Position numbers and translations under genes: made by a program | Part shown: in pieces, positions 12,301 to 19,299 of the stretch | Layout: each line of letters begins with the position of its first letter | How positions within the stretch are numbered: position 1 is the stretch's first letter | Notes under the pieces: model-generated | Seen by the model: only the letters and a program-made list of their open reading frames with translations | What the model was told of the DNA's origin: nothing | The model's database searches: none | Source of the DNA: Candidula unifasciata | Lineage: Eukaryota > Mollusca > Gastropoda > Stylommatophora > Geomitridae | DNA length: 64,000 nt | Reading direction: 5' to 3' | Assembly (NCBI GenBank): GCA_905116865.2 | Contig: CAJHNH020008057.1 | Coordinates: 306,001-370,000 of the forward strand

Positions 12301-14889
12301 TTTAGTGATATATGAGAGAAATGCGTAAGGCTAGCTAAATGTGACTCTCTTCTAGGCTCTCATTGTTTTCTTTATGATATATACACAGTGGTTTATAACC
12401 ATGTGCAATGACGCTGGTTCACATATCCCGACTTTACCTTTTACTTTTTTTTTATATGAGAGAATTGCTAAGGCTAGCCCAGAGTGCCTCCTCTTTAGTC
12501 TCTAATTATGTTCTGTATTCTACATGAGAGCATTGTGAGATGGATGAAGATGATTAGGTAGACCAAGAACAACATGGACAGATAACATCAAAGAAACTCT
12601 ACAACAGCACAACGTGTCTGTGGTTGAGGCACAACATGCTAACATATTTTATGAAAATTGTATGTTACAGAGGTGAGGTTTTAAACAGATGGAAGTATGT
12701 CATGATATATCTATTGGGCAACACTGTCTGCTGCATTGCCTCTGCCTTCTTTCTGAACGTGGTTGACCGCAGGAGGGTAAGTCCATTCTGGATAGGTCAT
12801 TCATTGTTGTTATCCCAAAGTTATCGTCGTCTGCCTGTCGGCAATCCAGTGCCATTTGTGCATTCGGGGTGAGTCAGAATTATGGCTACATGATTAACTA
12901 CACATTTATGTATCTTGCCATATTTCTGACTCACCCTGAACATATCAGTTTTTTGGTGGCTGGTTCAGCAGTGATTGTTGTTGTTGTTCATCCATCATGG
13001 GGGATGAAAACCACTTTTATCCAAAGTAGTAATGATCAATGATTATGAGTACCAAAGTGGCTGATTCTTCCAGTGGTTTGCACAAAGCTTTCAAAACTGT
13101 TCATGATGGTGACACACTTTGTAGATAAGCTTAATTTTGTGACACAGCTACTCAGTTTACTAGCAAACCAGAAGTTAAACTTATCCGGAGAATTCAGCTG
13201 GCACCCATGTATTATTGACTAGTTGTATTACTGGCCGATGACGATCTCCATTTTCAAAATGTTGGCCCCTGAGTAAACCCAGTTGCACAGCCCGGAACTC
13301 AGCTCTATGGACGCATGCATTAATTACCTTCGTGCAACACACCTTCACACTGCAGCTGAGACACTAACGTGTCACGCAACACACAGTTTGAAAAACTCTC
13401 AATTAGTGAGAAGTGGTTGTTTTAATATTTGTCTGTAGCTTAGAGGTTCATGAATGTGGTGAACTGTTTCACAATTCTTGCTTATTGGGGTTTGATTTGA
13501 GTGGCGGATGAGAGAAAGACAAAAACACACACCCTTTTTCGTAGCTTTAGGTGTAAGGTGGTGAAATCTGAAGCTCACATTTATTAGTCATTTGTCTCCT
13601 TCTTTGGCTGTTGTTTGTTTGGCGTGTTCCATAAGATACTCCAGATTCACAGTTTCTAAATAAGTGTCTGCCGTATCAGGAGACTGTCATGAGAGTTGTG
13701 TCTTCTTCTTTCTCTTCTTTTTTTCTCTTCCACCTTGTACCTCATCAAAGTGTCGGGGAGAGATTAACATTCGTTGATGAGCACTGTCAAGTGCACTATT
13801 AAGACTGATTTTCATAGTGCCATGAGAGTTGTGTAATTACAACTATTCAGTAATTACGAAGGGACTTACTGAACACCCTATAAATTCTGTTGTTTTGTTC
13901 ACATATGCAAGGGTTTCATACACACCTGGTGGGTCATTGCTGGAGCTTCAGAGTTTATGCTTTGTGGGATACTATTGATGGATAATTGCTATGTAAAGAA
14001 AAGCCAATCCATGCAAGATTAAACCCAGTCACTGTTTTCTTCTCCCCTTTTGAAAGAAACAAGAACAGACCCCATGCTCCCCAACAAGCATGTCGTAAAC
14101 GATGACTAACTAGGGATGTTTCCTGTGAAGTCAGAGTGTATCTGTCTGAGAGGTTAGGAACCAGTAGTCTGCATACAAATGAGCCAGATCTGTAAAATGG
14201 ATGTGCACACAAAACAAGTTCTGGAACGAGACGAAAGTCTAGAAGGAGACAAACAGCAAGAACTTTCCATCTCAGTTTCCAGCTGCTGAATGCTAAGAAG
14301 AATTCTCATACAGTTTTATATAATTCACTGTAGGATAGAATCACTATTGTTGAGTTTTGGGAGAGAACTAAACAAGTTCCAGTGGACCCTAAGAGGTGAG
14401 GAACAGACGCTGGTGTTGGATAGGACACACATTGAAAAAATCTGAGAACAGTATAACTAGAATGTGTTTGCACTGGAACACACAGAGGCATAGAAACAAA
14501 GGCAGGATAAAAAACAGATGGAGAAGGGAGCTAGAGAGTGACATCAAAAAGATGGGAAGGGCATGGGCGAGCTGCATGCAATAGCGTAGGATAAAAGGAC
14601 CTGGGGTGAGTCACTTGAAGGCCTATGCTCTATTGGAGGATGAGCGGGAGAAGAGAGATAATTCACCGTATGTGAATATTTAGTCGTTTTTAAATCTTTT
14701 CTTTTTGTTTGAAAACAGAATGGCATCTTAAACATCAGCAGATGGAAGAAACAACAGTTGGCCAAACAAAAAGAGGAATCAGAACAGAGCACTATCCACA
14801 ACACAGATGATTTATACAGAGAAGATGAGCCGTTACTTCCTGGTGGTTCCGGGCATCGGTATCTCAGAGATGGAAATGCATTAAATTGA
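311..14889 (+). CDS. MFSD1: MFSD1-like major facilitator (10 exons, 5' end outside window)
   Basis: Predicted polytopic membrane transporter of the MFSD1 group, which in mammals is a lysosomal dipeptide exporter working with the accessory protein GLMP. I assembled it from ten GT-AG exons: 311-366, 2256-2399, 4022-4180, 5436-5551, 6171-6271, 7670-7775, 9080-9217, 10780-10932, 12671-12776 and 14719-14889. Together they give about 415 residues; the family is usually about 460-500, so only the N-terminus and first membrane segment(s) are missing. Visible signatures are MFS motif A (GFLIDKLGNR) at the start, FGAGNGSLT, many hydrophobic segments, and a late SMWPSIP...LVV..LGTA block typical of MFSD1. 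The C-tail contains EDEPLL, an acidic dileucine sorting motif. All intron phases agree except at the exon 10780-10932, which has one extra base. Either this is an assembly error or the gene is damaged. Introns carry many SINE, LINE and MITE remnants. Confidence 0.85.
517..775 (-). mobile_element. Dispersed element F1, reverse copy
   Basis: Diverged copy of a roughly 280-bp family seen at least 15 times in the window. Diagnostic pieces on the minus strand: ...gaaggaa, the aggaaccaacagtctgcat block, cagatctgtaaaactgatgtg, ccagaagtgga, and a decayed end near the family's usual (GAA)n tail. The complete reference copy is at 6601-6885. Confidence 0.6.
836..1337. repeat. 63-bp minisatellite, 8 copies
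   Basis: Eight tandem 63-bp units (ggagcaccacac...gattcagtact) in the MFSD1 intron 367-2255. Units 1-3 are almost identical to each other; units 4-8 form a second variant group. Because 63 is a multiple of 3, open frames run on both strands, but they have no start context or homology and I do not call them genes. Confidence 0.9.
1385..1475 (+). mobile_element. F1 element, 5' fragment
   Basis: Short 5' fragment of family F1: gtgggttttggggcacc, aaaacaagaatagacc, actgcctccccaacaag. It is truncated after about 90 bases. Confidence 0.45.
1502..1703. mobile_element. Fold-back (palindromic) MITE
   Basis: Imperfect inverted repeat with arms of about 88 bases (1502-1590 and 1616-1703) around a T-rich spacer. 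The outer ends read ggaattcca...gtgactaaaaagtttaac and its complement ttaagctttttagtcac...tggaattc. There is no coding capacity, so this is a non-autonomous inverted-repeat element. A target duplication was not clear. Confidence 0.65.
2035..2110 (-). mobile_element. tRNA-like SINE head fragment (reverse)
   Basis: On the minus strand a B-box-like GGTTCAATTCCC lies in a tRNA-like context. The body is not preserved. Fragment only. Confidence 0.35.
2256..2399 (+). CDS. MFSD1: MFSD1 exon: TM segments around FGAGNGSLT
   Basis: Acceptor ttctttcacag at 2245-2255, donor gtaagt at 2400. The incoming G plus TT makes a valine codon, then 47 codons run without a stop. The product has two hydrophobic stretches and ends in GRLLFGAGNGSLT, matching the GRFVFGxGxES/GSL region of the family. 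The exon is easy to miss because its open frame is short. Confidence 0.8.
2470..2706 (+). mobile_element. F1 element copy
   Basis: Starts at gttgggttccgggaccctatt and runs through aacaagcatgtcataaaagg, the aggaaccaacagtctgcat block and ccagaagtgga. The (GAA)n tail is missing. Confidence 0.6.
3155..3375 (+). mobile_element. LINE 3' coding tail, decayed
   Basis: Conceptual fragments resembling the C-terminal tail of non-LTR retrotransposon polyproteins (a SLHWKSQG-like piece, then a MLHWAEEE-like piece), the same group as 14370-14660. It is interrupted by an A-run and by a G homopolymer at 3257-3280 whose length is probably unreliable. Confidence 0.4.
3481..3895 (+). mobile_element. LINE 3' coding tail
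   Basis: Reads CRRDRIRNDNVSKEVGTGS followed by a KRQQIKWFRHVSRL-like stretch. IRN(D)xx and 'QIKWFGHVxRM' are hallmarks of the C-terminal tail of mollusc non-LTR retrotransposon polyproteins. Stops and frame changes follow, and it ends in (GAA)n. It is a dead 5'-truncated insertion inside an MFSD1 intron. Confidence 0.65.
4022..4180 (+). CDS. MFSD1: MFSD1 exon: NRITAYWFRDKELAMAFG region
   Basis: Acceptor aaattccag ends at 4021, donor is gtcagc at 4181. Phase 1 in, phase 1 out, 52 full codons. It encodes the segment with YWFRDKELAMAFGITLAFSR, corresponding to the conserved family region around SWFKGKELNLVFGLQLS, and ends in a hydrophobic stretch with WTLWG. Confidence 0.88.
4231..4495 (+). mobile_element. 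tRNA-derived SINE
   Basis: tRNA-like head with a B box (ggttccgggttcaatccc at about 4279-4296), then a tRNA-unrelated body (cttctagtaattccccctgg). A related copy is at 47575-47755, and a reverse copy of the 3' part is at 47380-47530. The acceptor stem does not pair well, so it is not a functional tRNA. Confidence 0.65.
4500..5085. other. Intron sequence, nothing recognised
   Basis: Intronic DNA of MFSD1 between two SINEs. A weak LINE-tail resemblance (aggagaagctctggggagaactggcggc at about 4797-4824) is too decayed to call. Confidence 0.5.
5088..5385 (+). mobile_element. tRNA-derived SINE
   Basis: Head gggctgctatagcgcagtcg...gtgttcgaaacc, followed by the shared body gaaatgggtaccagag and a 3' end tatggtttataaccgtgtgc, finishing in a T-rich run. 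The same 3' end recurs alone at 12389-12445. It lies just upstream of the exon at 5436. Confidence 0.65.
5436..5551 (+). CDS. MFSD1: MFSD1 exon: central TM and start of cytosolic loop
   Basis: Acceptor gtttttcag at 5427-5435, donor gtaaaa at 5552. 38 codons after the split glycine. A hydrophobic segment (GAVLCGLGFISAIIVSI) is followed by a charged loop rich in D, E, K and R (LDKHGVRQLGDEGS...), the usual central loop between the two six-helix halves. Confidence 0.85.
5608..5752. mobile_element. Short palindromic MITE
   Basis: Terminal inverted repeats of about 20 bases (ttaactctttgagtccca / tgggactcaaagagttaa) enclose 100 bases including ttgggcttctaggtaggaa. The right half recurs at about 43640-43725, and a left-end-like piece is at about 63940. 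Confidence 0.6.
5850..6047 (-). mobile_element. tRNA-derived SINE, reverse
   Basis: On the minus strand the head (ctgccacagtctagcagcta...gtgggttcggatcc) precedes a body with tgggtaccaggtcaag and ggccggcgtgatgctt. The same V-type family is at 10165, 15045 and 22630. Confidence 0.65.
6171..6271 (+). CDS. MFSD1: MFSD1 exon: seventh TM region
   Basis: Acceptor catgttgcag ends at 6170, donor gtaact at 6272. 33 codons plus two bases (phase 2 out). The product includes RHLPLSFWLIVLTIMFFYNG and FPFVADA, matching the start of the C-terminal half in MFSD1 proteins. Confidence 0.88.
6601..6885 (+). mobile_element. F1 element, complete reference copy
   Basis: Full-length example of the commonest dispersed family here. 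In order: gtgtgggttccggggcccta, aaaacaagaatagacccact, gcctccccaaaagcatgtc, a variable region, ctgaggggcgaggaactaac, aatctgcatacaaataagtc, agatctgtaaaatggatg, tccagaagtggatgaacaac, and gtgaacgtgaagaaaagaaag. I see no tRNA, 5S or 7SL head. Several copies share an open reading with [10 protein letters not shown] near the 3' end. It could be a SINE with an unrecognised head or the 3' end of an unknown LINE. Confidence 0.65.
7368..7612. mobile_element. Inverted-repeat MITE with telomere-like core
   Basis: Arms of about 65 bases: ccccaaacaaaggaaatccc...aacattctagaggtgttt on the left, and the complement aacacccctagaatattgg...cctttgtttgaggtga on the right. The core contains ttagggttaggg on one side and repeats of taactc/taacc on the other, so the arms may extend by telomere-like motifs. 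TTTAA-rich flanks prevent a clear target duplication call. Confidence 0.6.
7670..7775 (+). CDS. MFSD1: MFSD1 exon: YDVSMVLSPFLGG region
   Basis: Acceptor tctccacag ends at 7669, donor gtgagt at 7776. The split serine codon is followed by 35 codons. It encodes KFINTKYHLGKTSSYLAGAT and then YDVSMVLSPFLGGII, corresponding to the family segment where a cytosolic loop re-enters the membrane with a SPxxG motif. Confidence 0.88.
7979..8690. repeat. 34-39-bp minisatellite in MFSD1 intron
   Basis: About 18 units built on ttcaaatcttag followed by C/T-rich filler. There are two subfamilies: ...agtacacagccctcccccctcctc (about 7979-8385) and ...gagtttgcaaccctcttccctc (about 8400-8635). In the gene's sense direction each unit is a long pyrimidine tract ending in ttag, which looks like a 3' splice site. 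C homopolymers interrupt it at both ends. Confidence 0.85.
8722..8965 (+). mobile_element. tRNA-derived SINE
   Basis: Head ggcgtctgtggcttaggcg...gctgggttcgatcccagctg with clear A- and B-box positions. The body has aggaagcaatggcaaactac and tggttctgcaagatcctgta. A reverse 3' fragment of the same family is at 23290-23402. Confidence 0.7.
9080..9217 (+). CDS. MFSD1: MFSD1 exon: DVFGMRGY region and TM
   Basis: Acceptor gtcctag ends at 9079, donor gtaagc at 9218. Exactly 46 codons, phase 0 at both ends. It contains DVFGMRGYLAM, an MFS motif-A-like turn in the second half, then hydrophobic segments AVLTIPVFCLLAF and LWLGVTYSFAA. Confidence 0.88.
9400..9682 (-). mobile_element. F1 element, reverse full-length copy
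   Basis: Minus-strand copy from gtgtgggttccagggccctg (about 9680) to the (GAA)-rich tail gaacgtgaagaagaag (about 9405). Closely similar to 6601-6885. Confidence 0.65.
9785..10045 (-). mobile_element. LINE RNase H fragment
   Basis: The minus strand encodes WLASLDKAQIRSISGIFHPG, then ELGVWGNEQTDRLA. The GxxGNEQxDxLA motif is the C-terminal signature of the retrotransposon RNase H domain. It is isolated from any reverse transcriptase, so it is a fossil fragment. Confidence 0.6.
10165..10445 (+). mobile_element. tRNA-derived SINE
   Basis: Head gagccaccgtggtgtagcga...tcttgggttgaaatcc, body with aaatgggtatcaggaaaagtcc and a duplicated cctactgattgctgattggt segment. It ends near an A-rich tract and is followed by the A/G microsatellite. 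Confidence 0.7.
10490..10745. repeat. (AAAG)n/(GAAA)n purine microsatellite
   Basis: Imperfect AAAG/GAAAG repeat just upstream of the MFSD1 exon at 10780. Lysine/arginine-rich open frames here are composition artefacts. The purine tract sits close to the acceptor and could matter for splicing, but this is speculative. Confidence 0.8.
10780..10932 (+). CDS. MFSD1: MFSD1 exon with a one-base frame disruption
   Basis: Acceptor ttcttacag ends at 10779, donor gtaagt at 10933. The first part reads ASMWPSIP in the frame set by the previous exon. From about 10805 the conserved continuation (LVVSQATLGTA..., then SNLIVGQILG) is in the next frame. Neighbouring exon phases require 152 bases here, but 153 are present. 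The extra base falls in or next to the run cccctc at about 10800-10805. A consensus error in a C-run is likely; a real disabling indel is possible. Confidence 0.75.
11000..11160 (+). mobile_element. tRNA-derived SINE head
   Basis: gcagctggctgaatggttat...agacccgggtttgaatcctcgg has A- and B-box spacing, with a short body after it. A different subfamily from the neighbours. Confidence 0.55.
11570..11885 (+). mobile_element. LINE RNase H fragment
   Basis: In the plus frame: DVIIHTDGSVLIGADVNWW, containing the retrotransposon RNase H motif HTDGS, followed after stops by a piece resembling the MEVEA-type helix. Heavily decayed. Confidence 0.5.
11945..12535. repeat. Degenerate ~62-bp tandem repeat
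   Basis: Seven or eight diverged units sharing gatatatgagagaattgcta, aggctagcttagagtgc and ttagtctctaattgttctgt. One unit is interrupted by the 3' end of a SINE at 12389-12445. An old array compared with the homogeneous ones elsewhere in the window. Confidence 0.65.
12535..12645 (+). mobile_element. LINE 3' coding tail fragment
   Basis: Reads TKNNMDR and then a QRNSTTAQ-like stretch across stops. In a corrected reading it matches the 'GRPRTTWTDNIKE' type tail of non-LTR polyproteins. It ends about 25 bases before the MFSD1 acceptor at 12670. Confidence 0.45.
12671..12776 (+). CDS. MFSD1: MFSD1 exon: penultimate, last TM
   Basis: Acceptor tatgttacag ends at 12670, donor gtaagt at 12777. One base completes the valine codon from the previous exon, then 35 codons. 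It includes NRWKYVMIYLLGNTVCCIAS and FFLNVVDRRR: the last membrane helix followed by a basic stop-transfer stretch. Confidence 0.85.
12863..12940. mobile_element. Tiny palindromic MITE
   Basis: Two 24-base inverted arms (ttcggggtgagtcagaatta / tatttctgactcaccctgaa) around a short loop, 78 bp in total. The transcript would form a strong hairpin. It lies in the last MFSD1 intron, 86 bases after the donor. Confidence 0.6.
12945..14035. other. Intron sequence, nothing recognised
   Basis: Last MFSD1 intron. Apart from a (ttg)n stretch at about 12977, no gene, SINE head or array is evident. Confidence 0.5.
14036..14300 (+). mobile_element. F1 element copy
   Basis: Lacks the usual 5' end. Present: gaaacaagaacagacccc, ccccaacaagcatgtcgtaa, aggttaggaaccagtagtct and the catacaaatgagccagatct block, ending near gctaagaagaa. 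Confidence 0.55.
14370..14660 (+). mobile_element. LINE 3' coding tail
   Basis: Encodes RRWCWIGHTLKKSENSITRM and then GRIKNRWRRELESDIKKMGR, a textbook non-LTR polyprotein C-terminal tail ('RRWRWIGHTLRK...', 'GRPKNTWRRDLEADIK'). It is 5'-truncated and sits 59 bases before the last MFSD1 exon. Confidence 0.7.
14719..14889 (+). CDS. MFSD1: MFSD1 terminal exon: cytosolic tail with dileucine motif
   Basis: Acceptor gaaaacag ends at 14718; the stop TGA is at 14887-14889. 56 codons, phase 0. The tail is hydrophilic (NGILNISRWKKQQ...) and contains EDEPLL, which fits the [DE]xxxL[LI] adaptor-binding signal for endosome and lysosome sorting. In human MFSD1 the dileucine signal is N-terminal, so a C-terminal one here is a difference to note, although the N-terminus is not visible. 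Confidence 0.8.
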   Translation, partial: NGILNISRWKKQQLAKQKEESEQSTIHNTDDLYREDEPLLPGGSGHRYLRDGNALN

Positions 14890-15044
14890 TGTGTGCAGAC
14901 AGTCCCATGTTCAATTGTGTGCTGTGTGGTTATGCTTGCGTCCAACTTAAGCCAGTGAGATATTCACACAAACCTGTGGATATTAATGAACTAAGTCCTG
15001 CAGACCCTTGTTAATGCTGGTCTTTTCTAATAGTCTTACTGGGG

Positions 15045-15335
15045 AACTTGGGAGTCCCGGCTTTGTAGCGGCTAGACACTTGCCTGCCGATCAGAAAGTC
15101 CTGGGTTCAGGTCCTGATGGAACCGGACTGTTTTCAGAAATGACTTTGGCTCCCAGGTTGACCCAGCCCTGAGTGGGTACCAAGTCCAAGTCATGGGAAG
15201 TAAAGGATGTCGGCATGATGTTGACCACATCACCCAATAAATGCCCATTGGTCTATAAAATATGCCTAGCCCTATATGCCCAATACACCTAAAGGTGTGG
15301 AAAAGGGGCCTTCCCTGTTTTTTTTTTTTTTAAAC
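15045..15335 (+). mobile_element. tRNA-derived SINE
   Basis: Head ggctttgtagcggctagaca...tcctgggttcaggtcctgat, body tgagtgggtaccaagtcc and ggcatgatgttgaccacatc, ending ccaatacacctaaaggtgtgg plus a T-run. Complete copy of the V-type family. Confidence 0.7.
15236..15241 (+). promoter_or_regulatory. Candidate poly(A) signal downstream of MFSD1
   Basis: AATAAA about 350 bases after the MFSD1 stop, inside a tRNA-derived SINE. Another AATAAA lies at 16441-16446. Either could end the transcript; transcript data would be needed to choose. Confidence 0.25.
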
Positions 15336-15888
15336 TTACTGGGGAATTAAAAATTGTTAAATATTAGAATTGGATAAAGGATTGCATTCTGAAGTTGATT
15401 TAAAAAAAATAATTATTAATGATATCTAATTTAATTCCATGCCATCCCCACAATAAGAGTCGGCTACAGTGTACCATCCTTGTTTTTGTGAGGATTATGT
15501 GGTGAACGCCTAGTCTCTTCCACGACACGACTGTCGCACAAGTGTCCGAAAACGACAAACGCAAATTTTTTAACAACACCTTCCACCGCAGGGAACAAAC
15601 CCTGGTGCTTGAAGATCATGGTTAAGCACATTCACTAACCTTCTAGCCACACTATCAATGATATCACGGACACCTTCAGCTTGTTCCCTTGACCCCCAGG
15701 GGTCAGCCGACCAACAAATGGGAAAAACTGATATTGACAATCTGGTTGTTGGGGGGCAGGTAACTGTGGCAAGAACATGGCAGCAGACGTGAGGACATTT
15801 AGATAGGTGGCTTCAACTCTGTTACTCAACTCTACTATTAGACACATCGGTCTGAAACAAATAATTACAAAGTTAAACTGAGACCCCC

Positions 15889-16182
15889 ATGTGTGGGTTC
15901 CAGGGCTCCAGTTTTGGGGAAGAACATTAGATCCACTGCCGCCCCCCCCCCCCCCCCAACAATCATTCTGTAAAAGACGGCTAATTAGGGATATTTCCAT
16001 TGGAGGTGAAGTGCATCTGCCTGAGAAGCAAAGAGCCATCTGCATATAAAAAAATCCAGATCTGTAAAGTGGACGTGCATGCAAAACTCAAATTCTGGAA
16101 ATAGATCAAAGTCCAGAAGTGGACAAACAGCCAGAACTTCCTGCCGTAGTTTACAGTCAGTGAACACGAAGAAGAAGAAGAT
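15889..16182 (+). mobile_element. F1 element copy
   Basis: Full length with a C homopolymer (about 15942-15958) inserted in the gcctcccc segment and a (GAA)n tail at about 16169-16181. Confidence 0.6.
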
Positions 16183-16484
16183 ACTGATACCCTACAGATG
16201 TGTATGTAGAGAACACAATTGCTTTTGTTTTATGGAAACTCAAAGTCAAATCCAGAGGATCTGTTTGTTCTTTTCAAGTGAGTTGTTGGCTGGCTGTCTG
16301 CCAGTTTCTCCACATTTGCTTTCTCTAGTCACAGTTTGTGTGTGTCTGTTTTTGATATAATGTTATTAGTTTGTAACTTTGTGTCCTGACCCAGATGTTT
16401 TAAAAGAAGTGAGGGCCCAAAGGCAAGCTAGCTTATCACAAATAAAGCAAGGAGACAGTCATCCTTTGGGAGAGGGGGTACATG

Positions 16485-16705
16485 CTATGAGAAGATAGAA
16501 ACTGGAATATGTTGTGAGAACTGAAAAGATTAATGGAAGGAGAGATAGAGGAAAGAGTAGGAGAAGATTCTCGATAGCCTTTTGTCTTGAAGGGTTGTCA
16601 GCACATGAACTTATAAATGCTGCTGGATATCATAAGTTTTGGAGAGGCACGATCTTATATGCCAGTTGGCAAGTCACTTAATGATAATGATGATGTATGT
16701 TAATC
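16485..16705 (+). mobile_element. LINE 3' end with GAT-rich tail
   Basis: Same family as 20560-20800: ttgtgagaactgaaaagatt...ggaagga...gccagttggcaagtcact, then aatgataatgatgatg. The stretch encodes the decayed polyprotein tail followed by a GAT-type 3' microsatellite. Confidence 0.5.
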
Positions 16706-16937
16706 CACCCTGCCCAAGTTATTTTAACTGTTAAGGAAGCCTGAGCACTATAAATATGTAAGGAGTGCAGAAAACCTCTTCTTAGCAATTGTGGCGTGGG
16801 ATTTGCTTTACTTTAACGAATGCGCTATAAGCAGTCTACAGAAGACAATTGAATATAATTCTTCCTCCGTTCTGTGCAAGGCAGTAAAATTATTGACATA
16901 GGAAATACTGCTGTTAGGAGGTTGACTTCACTGATGT

Positions 16938-17150
16938 TGTTTCCGGGAGCCCCATTGTTGGGAAAACAAGAATAGACCCACTGCCTGCCCAAAAGCATGT
17001 AGTAAGAGTCGACTAATTGGGAGTTTCCTTCGAGGTCGGAGTACATCTGCCTGAGAGGCAAGGAACCAAGAATCTGTGTGCAGATGAGTCAGACCTGTGA
17101 AATGGATGTGCATGCAACACTCAGTTTGTGAAACAGAACTAGAGTCTAGA
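16938..17150 (+). mobile_element. F1 element copy, truncated by an array
   Basis: Matches F1 through tttccgggagccccattgtt, aaaacaagaatagacccact and the gtgcagatgagtcagacctg block. It stops at agagtctagaa, where the 41-bp array begins. Confidence 0.6.
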
Positions 17151-18893
17151 AATCACCCCTATATTTTCACCTTGGTATAAGTTTGACTGCAGTCACCCCT
17201 ATATTTTCACCTTGGTATAAGTTTGACTGCAGTCACCCCCATATTTTCACCTTGGTATAAGTTTGACTGCAGTCACCCCCATACACCACGAGTAGTTTGA
17301 CTGCAGTCACCCCCAGATTTTTCACCTTGGTATAAGTTTGACTGCAGTCACCCCCATGGTTTCAGAAAAAGATAAGGGTGGCTGACACTCTGATCACCCC
17401 CATATTTTCATACCTGGTATAAGTTTTACTGCAGTTACCCCCATTATTTTCACTTTGGTATAAGTTTGACTGCAGTCACCCCCATATTTTCACCTTGGTA
17501 TAAGTTTGACTGCAGTCACCCCCATAAAATACCTTGGTATAAGTTTGACTGCAGTCACCCCTATATTTTCACCTTGTATAGTTTGACTGCAGTTTCACCC
17601 CTAAAACCTTGGTATAAGTTTGACTGCCAGTCACCCCCATATTTTTCACCTTGGTATAAGTTTGACTGCAGTCACCCCCATATTTTCACCTTGGATATGT
17701 TTGACTGCACATCAGGGCCATATTTTCACCTTGGTATAAGTTTGACTGCAGTCACCCCCATATTTTCACCTTGGTATAAGTTTGACTGCAGTCACCCCCA
17801 TATTTTCACCTTGGTATAAGTTTGACTGCAGTCACCCCCATATTTTCACCTTGGTATAAGTTTGACTGCAGTCACCCCCATATTTTTTCTTGGTATAAGT
17901 TTTACTACAGTCACCCCATAATTTTCACCTTGGTATAAGTTTTACTGCAGTCACCCCCATATTTTCACCTTGGTATAAAGTTTTGACTGCAGTCACCCCC
18001 ATATTTTCACCTTGGTATAAGTTTTACTACAGTCACCCCCATATTTTCACCTTGGTATAAGTTTTTTAACTGCAGTCACCCCCATATTTTCACCTTGGTA
18101 TAAGTTTTACTGCAGTCACCCCCATATTTTCACCTTGGTATAAGTTTTACTGCAGTCACCCCCATATTTTCACCTTGGTATAAGTTTTACTGCAGTCACC
18201 CCCATATTTTCACTTTGGTATTAGATTGACTACAGTCACCCCCATATTTTCACCTTGGTATTAGATTGACTGCATTCACCCCCATATTTTCACCTTAGTA
18301 TAAGTTTTACTGCAGTCACCCCCATATTTTCACCTTGGTATAAGTTTTACTGCAGTCACCCCCATATTTTCACCTTGGTATAAGTTTTACTACAGTCACC
18401 CCCATATTTTCACCTTGGTATAAGTTTTACTGCAGTCACCCCCATATTTTCACCTTGGTATAAGTTTTACTACAGTCACCCCCATATTTTCACCTTGGTA
18501 TAAGTTTTACTGCAGTCACCCCCATATTTTCACCTTGGTATAAGTTTGACTGCAGTCACCCCCATATTTTCACCTTGGTATAAGTTTTACTGCAGTCACC
18601 CCCATATTTTCACCTTGTAATTAGCTTGACTACAGTCACCCCCATATTTTCACCTTGTAATTAGCTTGACTACAGTCACCCCCATATTTTCACCTTGGTA
18701 TTAGCTTGACTACAGTCACCCCCATATTTTCACCTTGTATTAGATTGACTGCATTCACCCCCATAGTTTCACTTCGGTATTAGCTTGACTGCAGTCACCC
18801 CCATATTTTCACCTTGGTATTAGTTTGACTGCATTCACCCCTATATTTTCACTTTGGTATTAGCTTGACTGCATTCACCCCTATATTTTCACC
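17150..18893. repeat. 41-bp minisatellite, ~42 copies
   Basis: Consensus cacccccatattttcacctt + ggtataagttttactgcagt. There are gttTGActgcag and gttTTActgcag variants, with a degraded block at about 17280-17640 and ttagcttgac variants at the 3' end. It starts inside an F1 copy. No gene on either strand. Confidence 0.92.
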
Positions 18894-18899
18894 ACTCAG

Positions 18900-19110
18900 T
18901 AGAACAGAATGGAAGAATTGACTGTGAGCCCTATGTGATTTGTAATTGGCACAATAGGATGATGATGAATAGTGAATGTAATTTTGATTTTTTCTTGTTG
19001 TAAATTTGTACTTATAATATCAGGAAAACCTGTTTTGATTTCTTGGTTTTAATATTAGGAAACATTGTTTTATGTTTTATATTATATGTCTTCATTATGA
19101 TTGTATTTTT
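18900..19110. other. AT-rich intergenic, nothing recognised
   Basis: Short AT-rich stretch between the 41-bp array and a SINE fragment. Confidence 0.5.
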
Positions 19111-19114
19111 ATGA

Positions 19115-19290
19115 TGGTAGGGAGAGTCGCAGGTCAACCCAGCTTAAAATGGGTACCAGGATGTATGTCCTGGGGAGGTAAAGACGACCCGCGTAATGCT
19201 GACCTCATTACCCACCTAGTGCCGATTGGTCTGTAAAAATGTGGGTGCTCTTCCCATATGCCCGATGCGTGAAAAGGTTTTTTTTTCTTT
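19115..19290 (+). mobile_element. SINE 3' body fragment
   Basis: gtcgcaggtcaacccagc...aaaatgggtaccaggatgta...gacccgcgtaatgctgacct...cttcccatatgcccgatgcg. The tRNA head is missing. The same body occurs in reverse at 26045 and 63640. Confidence 0.6.
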
Positions 19291-19299
19291 TTTGTTTCT

